A stretch of 64,000 nucleotides of DNA from assembly GCF_021246445.1 (NCBI RefSeq), contig NZ_JAJQXW010000001.1, positions 1,568,168 to 1,632,167 of the forward strand, read 5' to 3'. The position numbers and the translations under genes are program-made. This document shows, in pieces, positions 42,426 through 53,044 of this stretch (positions are counted from its first letter, which is position 1; each line of letters opens with the position of its first letter). A model generated the notes under the pieces. That model ran no database searches and was not told the origin of the DNA. It was given only the letters and a program-made list of their open reading frames with translations. Origin of the DNA: Rhabdothermincola salaria (lineage in GTDB: Bacteria > Actinomycetota > Acidimicrobiia > Acidimicrobiales > Acidimicrobilacustridaceae).

Positions 42426-43034
42426 ATGGATCCCGTCATCACCCTCACCGGCACGGCCCTCCCCCTCGACCGCTCCGACGTCGACACCGACCAGATCATC
42501 CCCAGCGACTGGCTCAAGCGGGTCGAGCGCACCGGCTTCGGCAAGGGGCTCTTCTCGGAATGGCGAGAGGACCCCGAGTTCGTCATGAACCTGCCCCAGT
42601 TCGGCGAGGCCGCCATCTTGCTCGCCGGCGAGAACTTCGGCGTCGGTTCGTCACGCGAGCATGCCGTCTGGGCCATCACCGACTACGGCTTCACCGCCGT
42701 CGTCGCCCCCCGCTTCGGCGACATCTTCCGCAACAACGCCACCAAGAACGGCCTCGTCCCCGTCGTGGTCAGCCACGAGATCAGCCGACAGCTGATCGAC
42801 GCGGTCATGGCCGACCCCACCATCGAGATCACCGTCGACGTCCAGGCCAAGCGCCTGCGGGCCCCGGCCATCGACCTCGATGTCGAGTTCCCCCTCGACG
42901 ACTCCACCCAGGAGCGCTTCCTGAAGGGCCTCGACGACATCGGCATCACCCTGCAGTGGGAGGGCGACATCACCGCCTTCGAGGCCACCCGGCCCGAGTG
43001 GATGCCCACCAGCGGGGCCGAGCGGGCGGGCTGA
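42426..43034 (+). CDS. leuD: 3-isopropylmalate dehydratase, small subunit
   Basis: A 202-residue swivelling-domain partner of LeuC. DVDTDQIIPSDWLKRV, NFGVGSSREHAVWAI and FGDIFRNNATKNGL are diagnostic. AAAAGGA precedes the ATG. It makes a heterodimer with LeuC. A cut-off methyltransferase begins 4 bp after its stop. Confidence 0.97.
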   Translation: MDPVITLTGTALPLDRSDVDTDQIIPSDWLKRVERTGFGKGLFSEWREDPEFVMNLPQFGEAAILLAGENFGVGSSREHAVWAITDYGFTAVVAPRFGDIFRNNATKNGLVPVVVSHEISRQLIDAVMADPTIEITVDVQAKRLRAPAIDLDVEFPLDDSTQERFLKGLDDIGITLQWEGDITAFEATRPEWMPTSGAERAG

Positions 43035-43038
43035 CGCC

Positions 43039-43272
43039 GTGGCCGACCGCTACACCCACGGCCACCACGACTCTGTGCTGCGCAGCCACCGGTGGCGCAC
43101 CGCCGAGAACTCCGCCGCCCACCTGCTCGACCACCTCGAGCCGGGCCAGCGGCTGCTCGACGTGGGCTGCGGACCCGGCACCATCACCCTCGACCTGGCC
43201 GCCCGGGTGGCGCCGGGCGAGGTCCTCGGCCTCGACGTCGCGCCCGAGGGCGTGAGGGCCGCCCACCGCTGA
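43039..43272 (+). pseudogene. N-terminal remnant of a SAM-dependent methyltransferase
   Basis: Only 77 residues remain of a protein whose full family is about 270 residues. The start YTHGHHDSVLRSHRWRTAEN and the SAM motif LLDVGCGPGTITLDLAARVAPG are intact, then the frame stops after VLGLDVAPEGVRAAHR. The missing part (motifs II-VI and the substrate region) is not found in any frame of the next 60 bp. The beta-propeller gene starts at 43331. It has been cut by a deletion, leaving a likely non-functional domain. It starts GTG 4 bp after leuD and is co-transcribed with it. Confidence 0.8.
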
Positions 43273-43330
43273 GGGCCACGACCTCCAGATCGCCGGGAAC
43301 CAGATCGACGGCGGCGACGTCTCATCCACC

Positions 43331-45814
43331 ATGACCACGACGAACGGTTGGCCCAGGCGGGTGTGGGAGGGCGTCGCCCTCGTGACGACGGCAGGCGTCC
43401 TGGCGGTCGGCTGCACCGGCGGAGGGGACGGCGGCGGCGGTCCCGCCACCCCGGTGGTGGGTGCCGTGGCCCGCCTCGTATCGTTCGACTCCTGCGACGA
43501 CCTCCTGGGCTGGTTCCACGAGGAGGCCGGGGAGCGGGTCACGGCCTACGGGCTCGAGGAAGGCTGGTACGGCGTCCCAGGGCCGACCATGAGGCCCTTC
43601 ATGGCCGAGGACTCCGCCGCCAGCGAGAGCAGCCGGGCCGCCGCCGACGGAGCCGAGGCCTCCACCCCCACCACTGTCGGCGACTTCTCCACCACCAACG
43701 TCCAGGAGGCCGGGGTGGGCGAGCCGGACCTGGCCGTCACCGACGGCAGCCGGCTCGTCACCGTGGTCGGCGGGGACCTGCGGGTGGTCGACCTCACCGG
43801 TCCCGAGCCGGTGGTGGCCGCCACCGTCGAGCTGGGCGAGCCCGGTGGCCGACTCCTCGTGGAGGGCGACCACGCCGTGGTGATCAGCCACGGCTGGAGC
43901 GACCGCATGCCGGTCGAGCCCGACGGCGGCATCGGGTCGTCGTCGATGCTGCCGCCCGGCTCCGGGCGCACCACCCTCACCCGCATCGACCTCGACGGCG
44001 AGCCCCGAGTGGTGGGACGGGTCGAGATCGGTGCCGACCACGTCGACGCCCGCATGGTCGACGGCGTGGTACGGGTCGTCACCCGCTCCGGTCCCGAAGA
44101 CCTCGGCTTCGTGTACCCGAGCGGCACCGAGGCCTCCGAGCAACGGTCCATGGAGGCCAACCGCGACATCATCGCCTCGTCCACCATCGAGGACTGGCTC
44201 CCGGAGCTGGCCGTGGCGAACGCCGATGGCACCGAGGAGGTCCGCCAGGCGGTGGCCTGCGACGCCGTCGACCATCCCGAGCAGTTCTCCGGCTTCGACG
44301 TGGTCACCGTGGTCGGCCTCGACCTGCGCGCCGACGGCGCCGAGCTGGTGCCCTCCGCCGGCGTGGTCGCCGGGGCCGGCACCGTCTACGCCTCCACCGA
44401 CACGCTCTACGTGACCACCGAACGCTGGCCCGACGCCGCCGTCGACGGCGACACTCCGACCAGCGACGAGGACGGGGCGGAGGATGCGGTCGGCACCGCC
44501 GTGCCCGGGCCGACCCGCCCACCGACCCCGGCCCCGGAGCTGGGGGACCCAGCCACCGAGAATGAGCCGGCGGCACCGGAGACCACCGTGCCCGACACGA
44601 CCACCGCGCCCACGACGACGCCCGGCACCAGCCCGTCCTCGGCGCCCACCACGTCGACGACCAGCACCACCGAATCGACCACGACCTCGACCTCGACCTC
44701 GACCACTGAACCGTCGACGACGACGACCAGCGAACCCGAAGCCACCACGACCACCACGACCCCCGACGACCCTGTCGAGGCCGGTCCCCACACCGACGTG
44801 CACGCCTTCGGCATCGCCGGCCGAGGCCCGGCCGAGTACCTGGCGTCGGGCCGGGTGCGGGGCACCGTCCTCGACCAGTTCTCGCTGTCCGAGCACGAAG
44901 GTCACCTGCGGGTGGCGACCACCGTCGACCCCGGCTGGTGGGGGTGGTCGAGGCCGATGACGACCGTCGACGGTGGTCGCCGCGTCGCCCCCGAACCCGA
45001 GGTCAGCGAGAGCTTCGTCACCGTGCTCGAACGCGACGGCGAGACGCTGGCCCGCATCGGGGAGGTCGGCGGGCTGGGCCGGACCGAGCAGATCTACTCG
45101 GCCCGCTTCGTGGGCGACCTGGCCTACGTGGTCACCTTCCGGCGCACCGATCCGCTCTACGTGGTCGACCTGCGCGACCCCGCCGCCCCGGTGGTCGCCG
45201 GTGAGCTGAAGATCAACGGCTACTCGTCGTACCTGCAGCTCGTCGACGAGGGCCGCCTGCTGGGCGTGGGCCAGGACGGCACCGACGACGGGCGGCTGAT
45301 CGGGTTCGCCGAGAGCCTGTTCGACGTGAGCGATCCGGCGAACCCCACCCGCCTGGCCCAGTTCACCGTGGCCGACGGCACCTCCCTGGCCGAGCAGGAC
45401 CACCACGCCCTGTTGTGGTGGCCGGCCACCGACACGCTGGTGGTGCCCCTCGAGGTCTGGGGGGCGGGGCCGATCGTCCCGTTGCCGGCCCCCGAGCCCG
45501 GCGCCGACATCGCCCGCGCCCCGGCCGACGTGTTCCGCGGCGTGCTGGTCACCACCGTCACGGACGACGGCATCGTCGAGCGGGGACGGTTGGCCCACCC
45601 CTCCGCCACCGAGGAGCAACCACCGGGTGGCACACGACCGGTGTGCCCGCCCGAGGCGGACTGCGGACCGGGCTTCTACGAGCCCGCCGGCTACGCACCC
45701 ACCATCGAACGCTCCCTGGTGGTCGGCGACCGGCTCCTCACCGTGTCGACGGCCGGGGTCATGGTCAACGACCTGGCCACGCTCGAGGCCCGGGCCTGGA
45801 CGGCCTTCGCCTGA
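43331..45814 (+). CDS. Secreted beta-propeller domain lipoprotein
   Basis: An 827-residue exported protein. The signal ends with AVGC (Cys28). It matches the beta-propeller family known from archaea and actinobacteria (Beta_propel): NVQEAGVGEPDLAVTDGSRLVTVVGGDLRVVD and repeated blades (VVISHGW, YVVTF..DPLYVVDL, LFDVSDPANPTRLA). A 65-residue Thr/Pro/Ser-rich spacer (about 410-482) with TTT and STS runs divides the protein and is probably O-mannosylated. Function unknown, likely protein-binding at the surface. It begins 58 bp after the methyltransferase remnant. Confidence 0.85.
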   Translation: MTTTNGWPRRVWEGVALVTTAGVLAVGCTGGGDGGGGPATPVVGAVARLVSFDSCDDLLGWFHEEAGERVTAYGLEEGWYGVPGPTMRPFMAEDSAASESSRAAADGAEASTPTTVGDFSTTNVQEAGVGEPDLAVTDGSRLVTVVGGDLRVVDLTGPEPVVAATVELGEPGGRLLVEGDHAVVISHGWSDRMPVEPDGGIGSSSMLPPGSGRTTLTRIDLDGEPRVVGRVEIGADHVDARMVDGVVRVVTRSGPEDLGFVYPSGTEASEQRSMEANRDIIASSTIEDWLPELAVANADGTEEVRQAVACDAVDHPEQFSGFDVVTVVGLDLRADGAELVPSAGVVAGAGTVYASTDTLYVTTERWPDAAVDGDTPTSDEDGAEDAVGTAVPGPTRPPTPAPELGDPATENEPAAPETTVPDTTTAPTTTPGTSPSSAPTTSTTSTTESTTTSTSTSTTEPSTTTTSEPEATTTTTTPDDPVEAGPHTDVHAFGIAGRGPAEYLASGRVRGTVLDQFSLSEHEGHLRVATTVDPGWWGWSRPMTTVDGGRRVAPEPEVSESFVTVLERDGETLARIGEVGGLGRTEQIYSARFVGDLAYVVTFRRTDPLYVVDLRDPAAPVVAGELKINGYSSYLQLVDEGRLLGVGQDGTDDGRLIGFAESLFDVSDPANPTRLAQFTVADGTSLAEQDHHALLWWPATDTLVVPLEVWGAGPIVPLPAPEPGADIARAPADVFRGVLVTTVTDDGIVERGRLAHPSATEEQPPGGTRPVCPPEADCGPGFYEPAGYAPTIERSLVVGDRLLTVSTAGVMVNDLATLEARAWTAFA

Positions 45815-45890
45815 CTCCCGACCCGTTCGGCACCGGCGGTAACGTCGCCCGCCGGTGCCCGGGTGGGCCGGGCCGACGACAGGGGGCACA

Positions 45891-47402
45891 GTGGACCAGG
45901 CACGGCTGCCGGTGATCGTGGGCGTGGGCGAGGTGGCCAACACCGACGACGACCGCATCGTCCACCCCCTCGAGCTGCTGGCCGAGGCCGTGGACCACGC
46001 CGTCGCCGACAGCCACGCCGGCCGTCGCCTCCTCGACCGGGTGGGCTTGGTCGGCGCCACCCCGCTGTCGATCTACAGCGAGGACCGGGCCGCCGACCTG
46101 GTGGCGGCCCGCTTCGGGCTGGCTGCCGCCGACACGGTCGAGACCGGGTACACCGGCTCTGGTCCCCTGCGGCTGCTGGCCGAGGCCGGGCGGCGCATCG
46201 CCGAGGGCCGCATCGAGGCGGCCCTGCTCGTCGGCGGCGTGGCCGACGCCTCGGTGAAGCGAGCCCGTCTCCGGGGCGAGGACCCACCGGCGCCGCCCAC
46301 CTCGGTGTGGTCGCAGGGATCGCGCCACCAGGCCCCGATGCCCAGCGGACGGCGCCTCCCGGTCGAGGGCCCGCTGCCCGCCGAGATCCGCGCCGGGGCG
46401 CAGATGCCCGTGCAGCTCTTCGCGCTCATCGAGAGCGCCATGGCCCGGCCGGGCGAGTCCTGGGCCGGGCACCGCGCCCGCCTCGGTGCGCTGATGGCTC
46501 CGTTCACCGCCACGGCGGCGTCCCGTCCCGAGGTGGCCTGGTTCCCCCGGGCCCGCTCCGGCGCGGACCTGGCCGAGGTGCGCCCCGACAACCGGCTGGT
46601 GGCCGAGCCCTACACCAAGTCCATGTGCTCGTTCCCCACCGTCGACCTGGCCGCCGCCGTTCTGGTGTGCTCCGTGGCCGAGGCCGACCGCCTCGGGGTC
46701 CCGGTGGAGCGACGGGTGCACCCCTGGGCCACCGCCTCGGTGAAGGACCCCATGGCCCCCTCGCGGTGGGCCGAGATGCACCGCTCCCCCGCCCTGGGCC
46801 TGGCCGCCCGCACCGTGCTCGACCACACGGGCGTCGACCCGGCCGCCATCGCCGCCTTCGACCTGTACTCGTGCTTCCCCGCCGCGGTGCAGCTGGGCCT
46901 CGACGCCTTCGGGGTGGCCCTCGACGACCCCCGCCCCTTCACCCTCACCGGAGGGCTGCCCTACTTCGGGGGCCCCGGCGCCTCCTACGGGCTCCACGGC
47001 CTGGCCGCCGCCGCCCGGCGCGCCCGGGCCGACCTCGGCGAGGTGGTGGCCCTCACCGGTGTCGGCGGGATGCCCAACGACTTCGCCGCCGGCCTGCTGG
47101 CCGCGACACCACCCGAGCGGGCGCCAGCCTTCGACGAACCGCCTGCCCCCACCAGCACCGTCGGTCCACCGCCCGAGGCGCCGGTGGAGGGCGTGGCCAC
47201 CGTGGTGGCCATGACCGTCGTGCACGGGCCCGACGGCGACGCGCAGGCGGCCCCGCTGGTGGCCGAGCTCGACGACGGGGCCCGGGTCGGGGCCCGCACC
47301 GACGACCCCGACCTCATGAGCCAGCTCACCGACACCGGACTGGTGGGTCGCCCGGTGCGCCTGACCGCCAGCGAGGCGGGCCTCACCTACCAGCCGGTCT
47401 GA
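45891..47402 (+). CDS. Thiolase-like acetyl-CoA acetyltransferase with C-terminal extra domain
   Basis: A 503-residue thiolase-fold protein of the TLP1 type with an additional C-terminal beta domain (about 415-500; TLP1_add_C). [15 protein letters not shown] is the usual start. In the place of the catalytic Cys loop there is [16 protein letters not shown] without the Cys, and the later His/Cys block reads SYGLHG and GVGGMPNDF. Related mycobacterial proteins lack normal thiolase activity as I recall, so the reaction is uncertain. GTG start with AGGGGG. It is convergent with the CoA-transferase gene. Confidence 0.8.
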   Translation: MDQARLPVIVGVGEVANTDDDRIVHPLELLAEAVDHAVADSHAGRRLLDRVGLVGATPLSIYSEDRAADLVAARFGLAAADTVETGYTGSGPLRLLAEAGRRIAEGRIEAALLVGGVADASVKRARLRGEDPPAPPTSVWSQGSRHQAPMPSGRRLPVEGPLPAEIRAGAQMPVQLFALIESAMARPGESWAGHRARLGALMAPFTATAASRPEVAWFPRARSGADLAEVRPDNRLVAEPYTKSMCSFPTVDLAAAVLVCSVAEADRLGVPVERRVHPWATASVKDPMAPSRWAEMHRSPALGLAARTVLDHTGVDPAAIAAFDLYSCFPAAVQLGLDAFGVALDDPRPFTLTGGLPYFGGPGASYGLHGLAAAARRARADLGEVVALTGVGGMPNDFAAGLLAATPPERAPAFDEPPAPTSTVGPPPEAPVEGVATVVAMTVVHGPDGDAQAAPLVAELDDGARVGARTDDPDLMSQLTDTGLVGRPVRLTASEAGLTYQPV

Positions 47403-47432
47403 GCCCGGCGAGGGCGTCCAGCCGCCCCCGCC

Positions 47433-49817
47433 CTACTCGGCCGGCTGGGCCACCTCCAGGGCGCCCAGGGCGACCAGCCGGTCGATGTCGGCGTCGTCCA
47501 TGGCCAACAGGTCGCGACAGATGGCCACGGTGTGCTCCCCCAGCGCCGGGGCCGGGGCCAGGTGGGGCTCGCCCAGACCGGAGGCGGTGAAGCACGGACC
47601 CTCCACCAGCATCGAACCGGAGCCGGGCTGGTCGAGGGAGACGACGTAGCCCCGCTCGACGAAGAGCGGGTGCTCGGCCTGCAGTCGCGGACTCAGGGCC
47701 CGACCAGCGGGCACACCGGCGGCGAGCAGCTGGCGCTCGGCGTCGTCGGTGGCGACGGTGCCCACCCAGGCCGCCACCGCGGCGTCGACGGCATGGGCGT
47801 CGGCGAGGCGGCCCTCCTCGGTGGCCCACTCCGGACGGTTGAGCTCGGGCACCTCCGAGGCCAGGGCGGCCCACTGCCGATCGTCGGCGACGCACACCGC
47901 CAGCCAGCTCTCGGCCCCGCCGGGCTCGTCCGGTCCCCGGTAGAGGTTCCACGGGGCATGGTCGAGGTGGCGGTTGCCGAGGGGCTGGGCGGCCCCGGCC
48001 TCGAGGCTCTCGGCCAGCAGCAGGTCACCGAGCAGGGCGGCCACCGCTTCGAACTGGGCCACGTCGAGGTGGCATCCCCGTCCGGTGCGCTCACGGGCCA
48101 ACAGCCCGGCGAGGGCCCCGAAGGCGACGAGGCGACCGGCCAGGTGGTCGGGGTGGATGGTCATCACCCCACGGGGGGCCTCCGCGTCGTGGGCCCACAG
48201 CCAGGTCAGTCCGCCGACCGCCCGGGCGCTCGGGCCGTAGCCCTTGCGGGTGGCCCAGGGCCCGCGATCGCCGTAGAGCTGGCTGCCCACCATGACCAGG
48301 CGGGGGTTGATCGCCGAGACCGCCTCCCAGCCCAACCCGAGACGATCGATGACGCCGGTGGCGTTGTTCTCGACGAGCACGTCGACGTGCGGGAGCAGCG
48401 AGCGCACCACCTCTCGCCCCTCGTCGGTGCCGAGGTCGGCGCCGAGGGCCCGCTTGGCCCGGGCCACGGTGGCGAACGCCGGGTTCATGTCGCCACCGAG
48501 GACCCGACGCTGGAAGTCGGGCCGGGTGGAAGTCTCGACCTTGATGACGTCGGCCCCCCACTCGGCCAGCAGGCGCCCTGCCTCGGGAGCAGCCACGCCG
48601 GTGCCGATCTCGAGGACCCGCAGGCCGGTCAGGGGCCCCACGCCAGCGGGGCCAGGGTCGTTCTCGGGGCGGGGGCGCGCCGGCCAGGACGGCGGAGCAT
48701 CGACCGTCTGCGGGGGCCCGCTGGCGGCAGCCCGCACGCCGTCGACGCCGAACAGCCCGGCCATCACCAGGCCGGGCCGGGCCTCGGAGTCGACCGGCAT
48801 CTCGGTGAAGGTGCCACGAGCCACGACGTGAGGGTTCTCGAGCAGCTCGGCCGGCGTGAGCACCGGCGTGACCCGCAGGCCGGCCGCCTCGCCGTCGACG
48901 GTGACCTCCTCGCGGGTGCGGCCGGCGAACTTGCCCGGGAGGCGCTCCATGATCTGGGCCCGCTCCTCCTCGCCCAGCATGGCGGCCTCCCATCCGGCAC
49001 CGGTCCACTCCGGCGGGTTGCCCAGCCAGGCGATGAGGCTGCGCCAGTCGTTGGCCGTCATGGGCAGCACCAGGCGGGCCATCCCGTCGGAGCACTCGAA
49101 GAGGGGGTACAGACCCGATCCGGAGCGGACCTGGTCGAAGTTGAGAAGGCTCCACAGGGGCAACGACATCTCGGTGCACTGGGCCAGGGCCAGCACGGTC
49201 GAGGTGTCGACGACCTGGCCGGCGCCCCCGTGGCGGACCTGCCACAGGGCCATCAGGGCGGCCAGGGCCGAGGTGGTCGACCCCACGTCCTCGCAGTAGG
49301 AACCGGGCGCCGACACCGGCGGCAGCTCGGGCACGCCCGAGCGGTACACGACCCCGGCGAGGGCCTGGGCGACCAGCTCGGTGGCCGGCCACTCGGCACC
49401 GGGCCCCTCGATGCCGTAGGGGGTGACGGACACGACCACCAGGTGGGGGTGGCGCTCGGAGAGCCGCGCCGGGGCCATGTCGTCGCGCTCGTGGCCCCAC
49501 CCGTCGGCCACGACCACGATGTCGGCCCCGGCCAGGACCTCCTCGACGGCCTGGTGGCCCTCGTCGAGCGCAGGATCGATCTCGACGACGACCTTGCCGA
49601 CGTTGCGGTGGACGTGGTGCAGCCCGGTGCCGTCGGCGGCACGGGGCCGGCGCCGGCGCCCTGCGCCACCGCCCGGTGGCTCGATCCGCACCACCTCGGC
49701 GCCCAGGTCGCTCATCAACCGGGACGTGAACGCCCCGTAGCCATCGGTCAGGTCCACCACTCGGACATCGCCGAGCAGGGCCGTCGGGTCGGTGATGGGA
49801 TCGCTGCTGTCGTTCAT
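47433..49817 (-). CDS. Double-domain CaiB/BaiF family CoA transferase
   Basis: A 794-residue protein made of two complete type III CoA transferase domains (about 10-390 and 415-790). Each has DLGAEVVRIEPP or EWGADVIKVETS near its start and a conserved Asp (SYCEDVGS and HPDHLAG). It should move CoA between organic acids (for example for a carnitine or bile acid-like substrate). Most members are single-domain homodimers; here one chain covers both halves. The ATG at 49817 matches the family start. Confidence 0.9.
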   Translation of the reverse strand: MNDSSDPITDPTALLGDVRVVDLTDGYGAFTSRLMSDLGAEVVRIEPPGGGAGRRRRPRAADGTGLHHVHRNVGKVVVEIDPALDEGHQAVEEVLAGADIVVVADGWGHERDDMAPARLSERHPHLVVVSVTPYGIEGPGAEWPATELVAQALAGVVYRSGVPELPPVSAPGSYCEDVGSTTSALAALMALWQVRHGGAGQVVDTSTVLALAQCTEMSLPLWSLLNFDQVRSGSGLYPLFECSDGMARLVLPMTANDWRSLIAWLGNPPEWTGAGWEAAMLGEEERAQIMERLPGKFAGRTREEVTVDGEAAGLRVTPVLTPAELLENPHVVARGTFTEMPVDSEARPGLVMAGLFGVDGVRAAASGPPQTVDAPPSWPARPRPENDPGPAGVGPLTGLRVLEIGTGVAAPEAGRLLAEWGADVIKVETSTRPDFQRRVLGGDMNPAFATVARAKRALGADLGTDEGREVVRSLLPHVDVLVENNATGVIDRLGLGWEAVSAINPRLVMVGSQLYGDRGPWATRKGYGPSARAVGGLTWLWAHDAEAPRGVMTIHPDHLAGRLVAFGALAGLLARERTGRGCHLDVAQFEAVAALLGDLLLAESLEAGAAQPLGNRHLDHAPWNLYRGPDEPGGAESWLAVCVADDRQWAALASEVPELNRPEWATEEGRLADAHAVDAAVAAWVGTVATDDAERQLLAAGVPAGRALSPRLQAEHPLFVERGYVVSLDQPGSGSMLVEGPCFTASGLGEPHLAPAPALGEHTVAICRDLLAMDDADIDRLVALGALEVAQPAE

Positions 49818-49882
49818 GGTCCTCGGGGCGATTCGTCGGGTGCGGGTGGTGCGGGTGGAGCAGGCCGGACAGTGACGCGTGG

Positions 49883-51085
49883 TCAGACGGTGGGGATCAT
49901 GTGCTCGGCGAAGGCGGGGCTGGTCGCCCCTTCGGGCACGGCGTCGAGCCCCGCGGCCACGTCGTCGACCAGCGGCCCGACGCGTGCCGCCAGCGGGGCC
50001 AGCACGTCGAGGTCGAAGCCGTAGACAGCCGCCGCGTTGCCCGCCAGCATGGCCTCGACCTCGGGGCGGGGCACGCCGGCGAAGGTCTTGGCGATGCCCT
50101 CCTTGGAGAACGGGGGCGTGCCCTCGAGGTGCGGGTAGTCGCTGCCCCACATGATGTGGTCGACGCCGAGCAGGTCGCGTCGCTCGCAGTCGTCACGGTG
50201 CAAGAAGCTGGCGCCGATGGCGCAGTTGGTCTCCCAGTACTCGCTGGGCATCCGCTCGAGCAGGAAGGGCTCCACGAACGCCAGCTCGCCGACGTTGCCG
50301 GCCGCCAGCTGGGCGTAGAAGTTGTCCATCGACGACAAGGCGGTGGCCACCCACCCCACGCCCTGCTCGGCGAGCACCAGACGCAGGGCCGGGAAGCGAT
50401 CGAAGACGCCCGAGAGCACGAAGGCCCACAGGGGTCGGTGCGAGTACCACGCCACCTCCATCAGCCACATCGACAGCGAGGCCGGATAGGGCCCGTACTG
50501 CGGCGAACCACCACCGCCGTGGGCGTTCACGACCAGGCCCCGCTCCTCGCAGGCCCGCCAGACCGGATCGTGGTCCGGAGCGTGCAGAGGAGCGATGGGT
50601 GCATCGGGCGGGACCCCGGGGAGCAACACCCCACCCCGCAGGCCGTGGTCGGCGATCCAGTGGACGTCGCGCACGGCTTCGTCGGTGTCGTTGAGGAGGA
50701 TCTGGCCGATGCCGGCACGGCGCTCGGGAGCCTCCGCGCACCACTCGGCCAGCCATCGGTTGTGGGCCCGGAGGCCAGCGAGGCGCAGCTCGAACTCGTC
50801 CGCCGCCGGGGACGTGGCCACCAGCCCACCGCTCGGGAAGAACGGCGGCACGGTGTTCGGGTACACCACCTCGGCCACCACGCCGTCGGCCTCGAGGTCC
50901 CGCAGGCGCCGTCCGCTGTCCCAGTTCCGGTCGGCGTCGTCGCGCTGGAGATCGCCGAACGGGTTGACGAAGCCGTCGGCCCAGGCGTCGAACGCGTCGT
51001 GGTGGCGCGCCTCGAGGTAGGGCCGGTAGTCGCGCAGGTCGGCGCCGGCGTGGCAGTCGGCCGAGATGACGGTGTAACGCTGCAT
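49883..51085 (-). CDS. Amidohydrolase family 2 (ACMSD-like) protein
   Basis: A 400-residue metal-dependent TIM barrel. VISADCHAG at residues 7-15 gives the first metal ligands, VNAHGGGG the third, and WGSDYPHLEGT the last Asp. Such proteins decarboxylate or hydrolyse aromatic intermediates; in actinobacterial catabolic clusters they often follow a CoA transferase. The ATG at 51085 is preceded by GAGGGGG; the frame to 51118 adds a few residues without support. The CoA transferase gene follows it 65 bp downstream. Confidence 0.88.
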   Translation of the reverse strand: MQRYTVISADCHAGADLRDYRPYLEARHHDAFDAWADGFVNPFGDLQRDDADRNWDSGRRLRDLEADGVVAEVVYPNTVPPFFPSGGLVATSPAADEFELRLAGLRAHNRWLAEWCAEAPERRAGIGQILLNDTDEAVRDVHWIADHGLRGGVLLPGVPPDAPIAPLHAPDHDPVWRACEERGLVVNAHGGGGSPQYGPYPASLSMWLMEVAWYSHRPLWAFVLSGVFDRFPALRLVLAEQGVGWVATALSSMDNFYAQLAAGNVGELAFVEPFLLERMPSEYWETNCAIGASFLHRDDCERRDLLGVDHIMWGSDYPHLEGTPPFSKEGIAKTFAGVPRPEVEAMLAGNAAAVYGFDLDVLAPLAARVGPLVDDVAAGLDAVPEGATSPAFAEHMIPTV

Positions 51086-51166
51086 CGGGTCCCCCTCAGG
51101 CATCCACTCGGCCAGCACCCCGAGCCCCAGGGTGCGACCGTAGCGGCCCGAGGGGGCCGGACCGGG

Positions 51167-51194
51167 CGGGAAGGCGGCTGCGGCCGCCCTCCCG
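51167..51194 (-). terminator. Hairpin after leuA
   Basis: CGGGAAGGCGGC and GCCGCCCTCCCG flank the loop TGCG, giving a 12-bp stem with one mismatch, 17 bases beyond the leuA stop codon. No U-run. Confidence 0.55.
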
Positions 51195-51210
51195 CACGAT
51201 CAGCGGGCCA

Positions 51211-52806
<1,596 letters not shown>

Positions 52807-52880
52807 GGCGGGGCCTTTCGAGGGGACGCGAGTCGTAGGGGGCGAGGAGAAGGGCGAGGCGGGCGAGCGGTGTCGGCGGG

Positions 52881-52924
52881 GCGAAAACGCAAGAACCCCC
52901 TGGCCCGGTGGGCACAGGAGGTTC
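52881..52924 (-). terminator. Attenuator terminator of leuA
   Basis: Read on the minus strand, GAACCTCCTG pairs with CAGGGGGTTC and an inner GCCC/GGGC stem closes an ACC loop, about 14 bp in total (52893-52924) with one bulged T. It is directly followed by TTGCGTTTT, giving a T-rich tract rare in this genome. It lies between the Leu-rich leader peptide and the leuA start. An alternative pairing GCGAGC/GCTCGC (52926-52951) upstream may act as the pause or anti-terminator partner. Confidence 0.75.
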
Positions 52925-52952
52925 AGCGAGCACCGATGTGGGGGCGCTCGCC

Positions 52953-52988
52953 CTACGTAAGGAGAAGCTCGAAGCGTGTCGAGGACAT
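52953..52988 (-). CDS. leuA leader peptide
   Basis: ATG to TAG, 11 residues: MSSTRFELLLT, with three consecutive Leu codons CTT CTC CTT. CTT is rare in this GC-rich genome. The stop lies 28 bases before a strong terminator hairpin, the geometry of a leucine attenuator like those known for leu operons of other bacteria. CACACT with TTGACG upstream ends 7 bases before the ATG, so it is probably translated from the first base of the transcript. When Leu-tRNA is low, the ribosome would stall at the Leu codons and let the anti-terminator form. Confidence 0.8.
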   Translation of the reverse strand: MSSTRFELLLT

Positions 52989-52995
52989 GTCGGTC

Positions 52996-53024
52996 AGTGT
53001 GCCGGGACGCTCACCGAACGTCAA
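52996..53024 (-). promoter_or_regulatory. Promoter of the leuA leader
   Basis: TTGACG (53019-53024) and CACACT (52996-53001) are separated by exactly 17 bases, and 7 bases separate the -10 from the leader ATG. It begins 20 bp after the serA stop, so leuA does not depend on read-through from serA. Confidence 0.7.
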
Positions 53025-53044
53025 CCTGCGAGCCAGGAGCCGGA

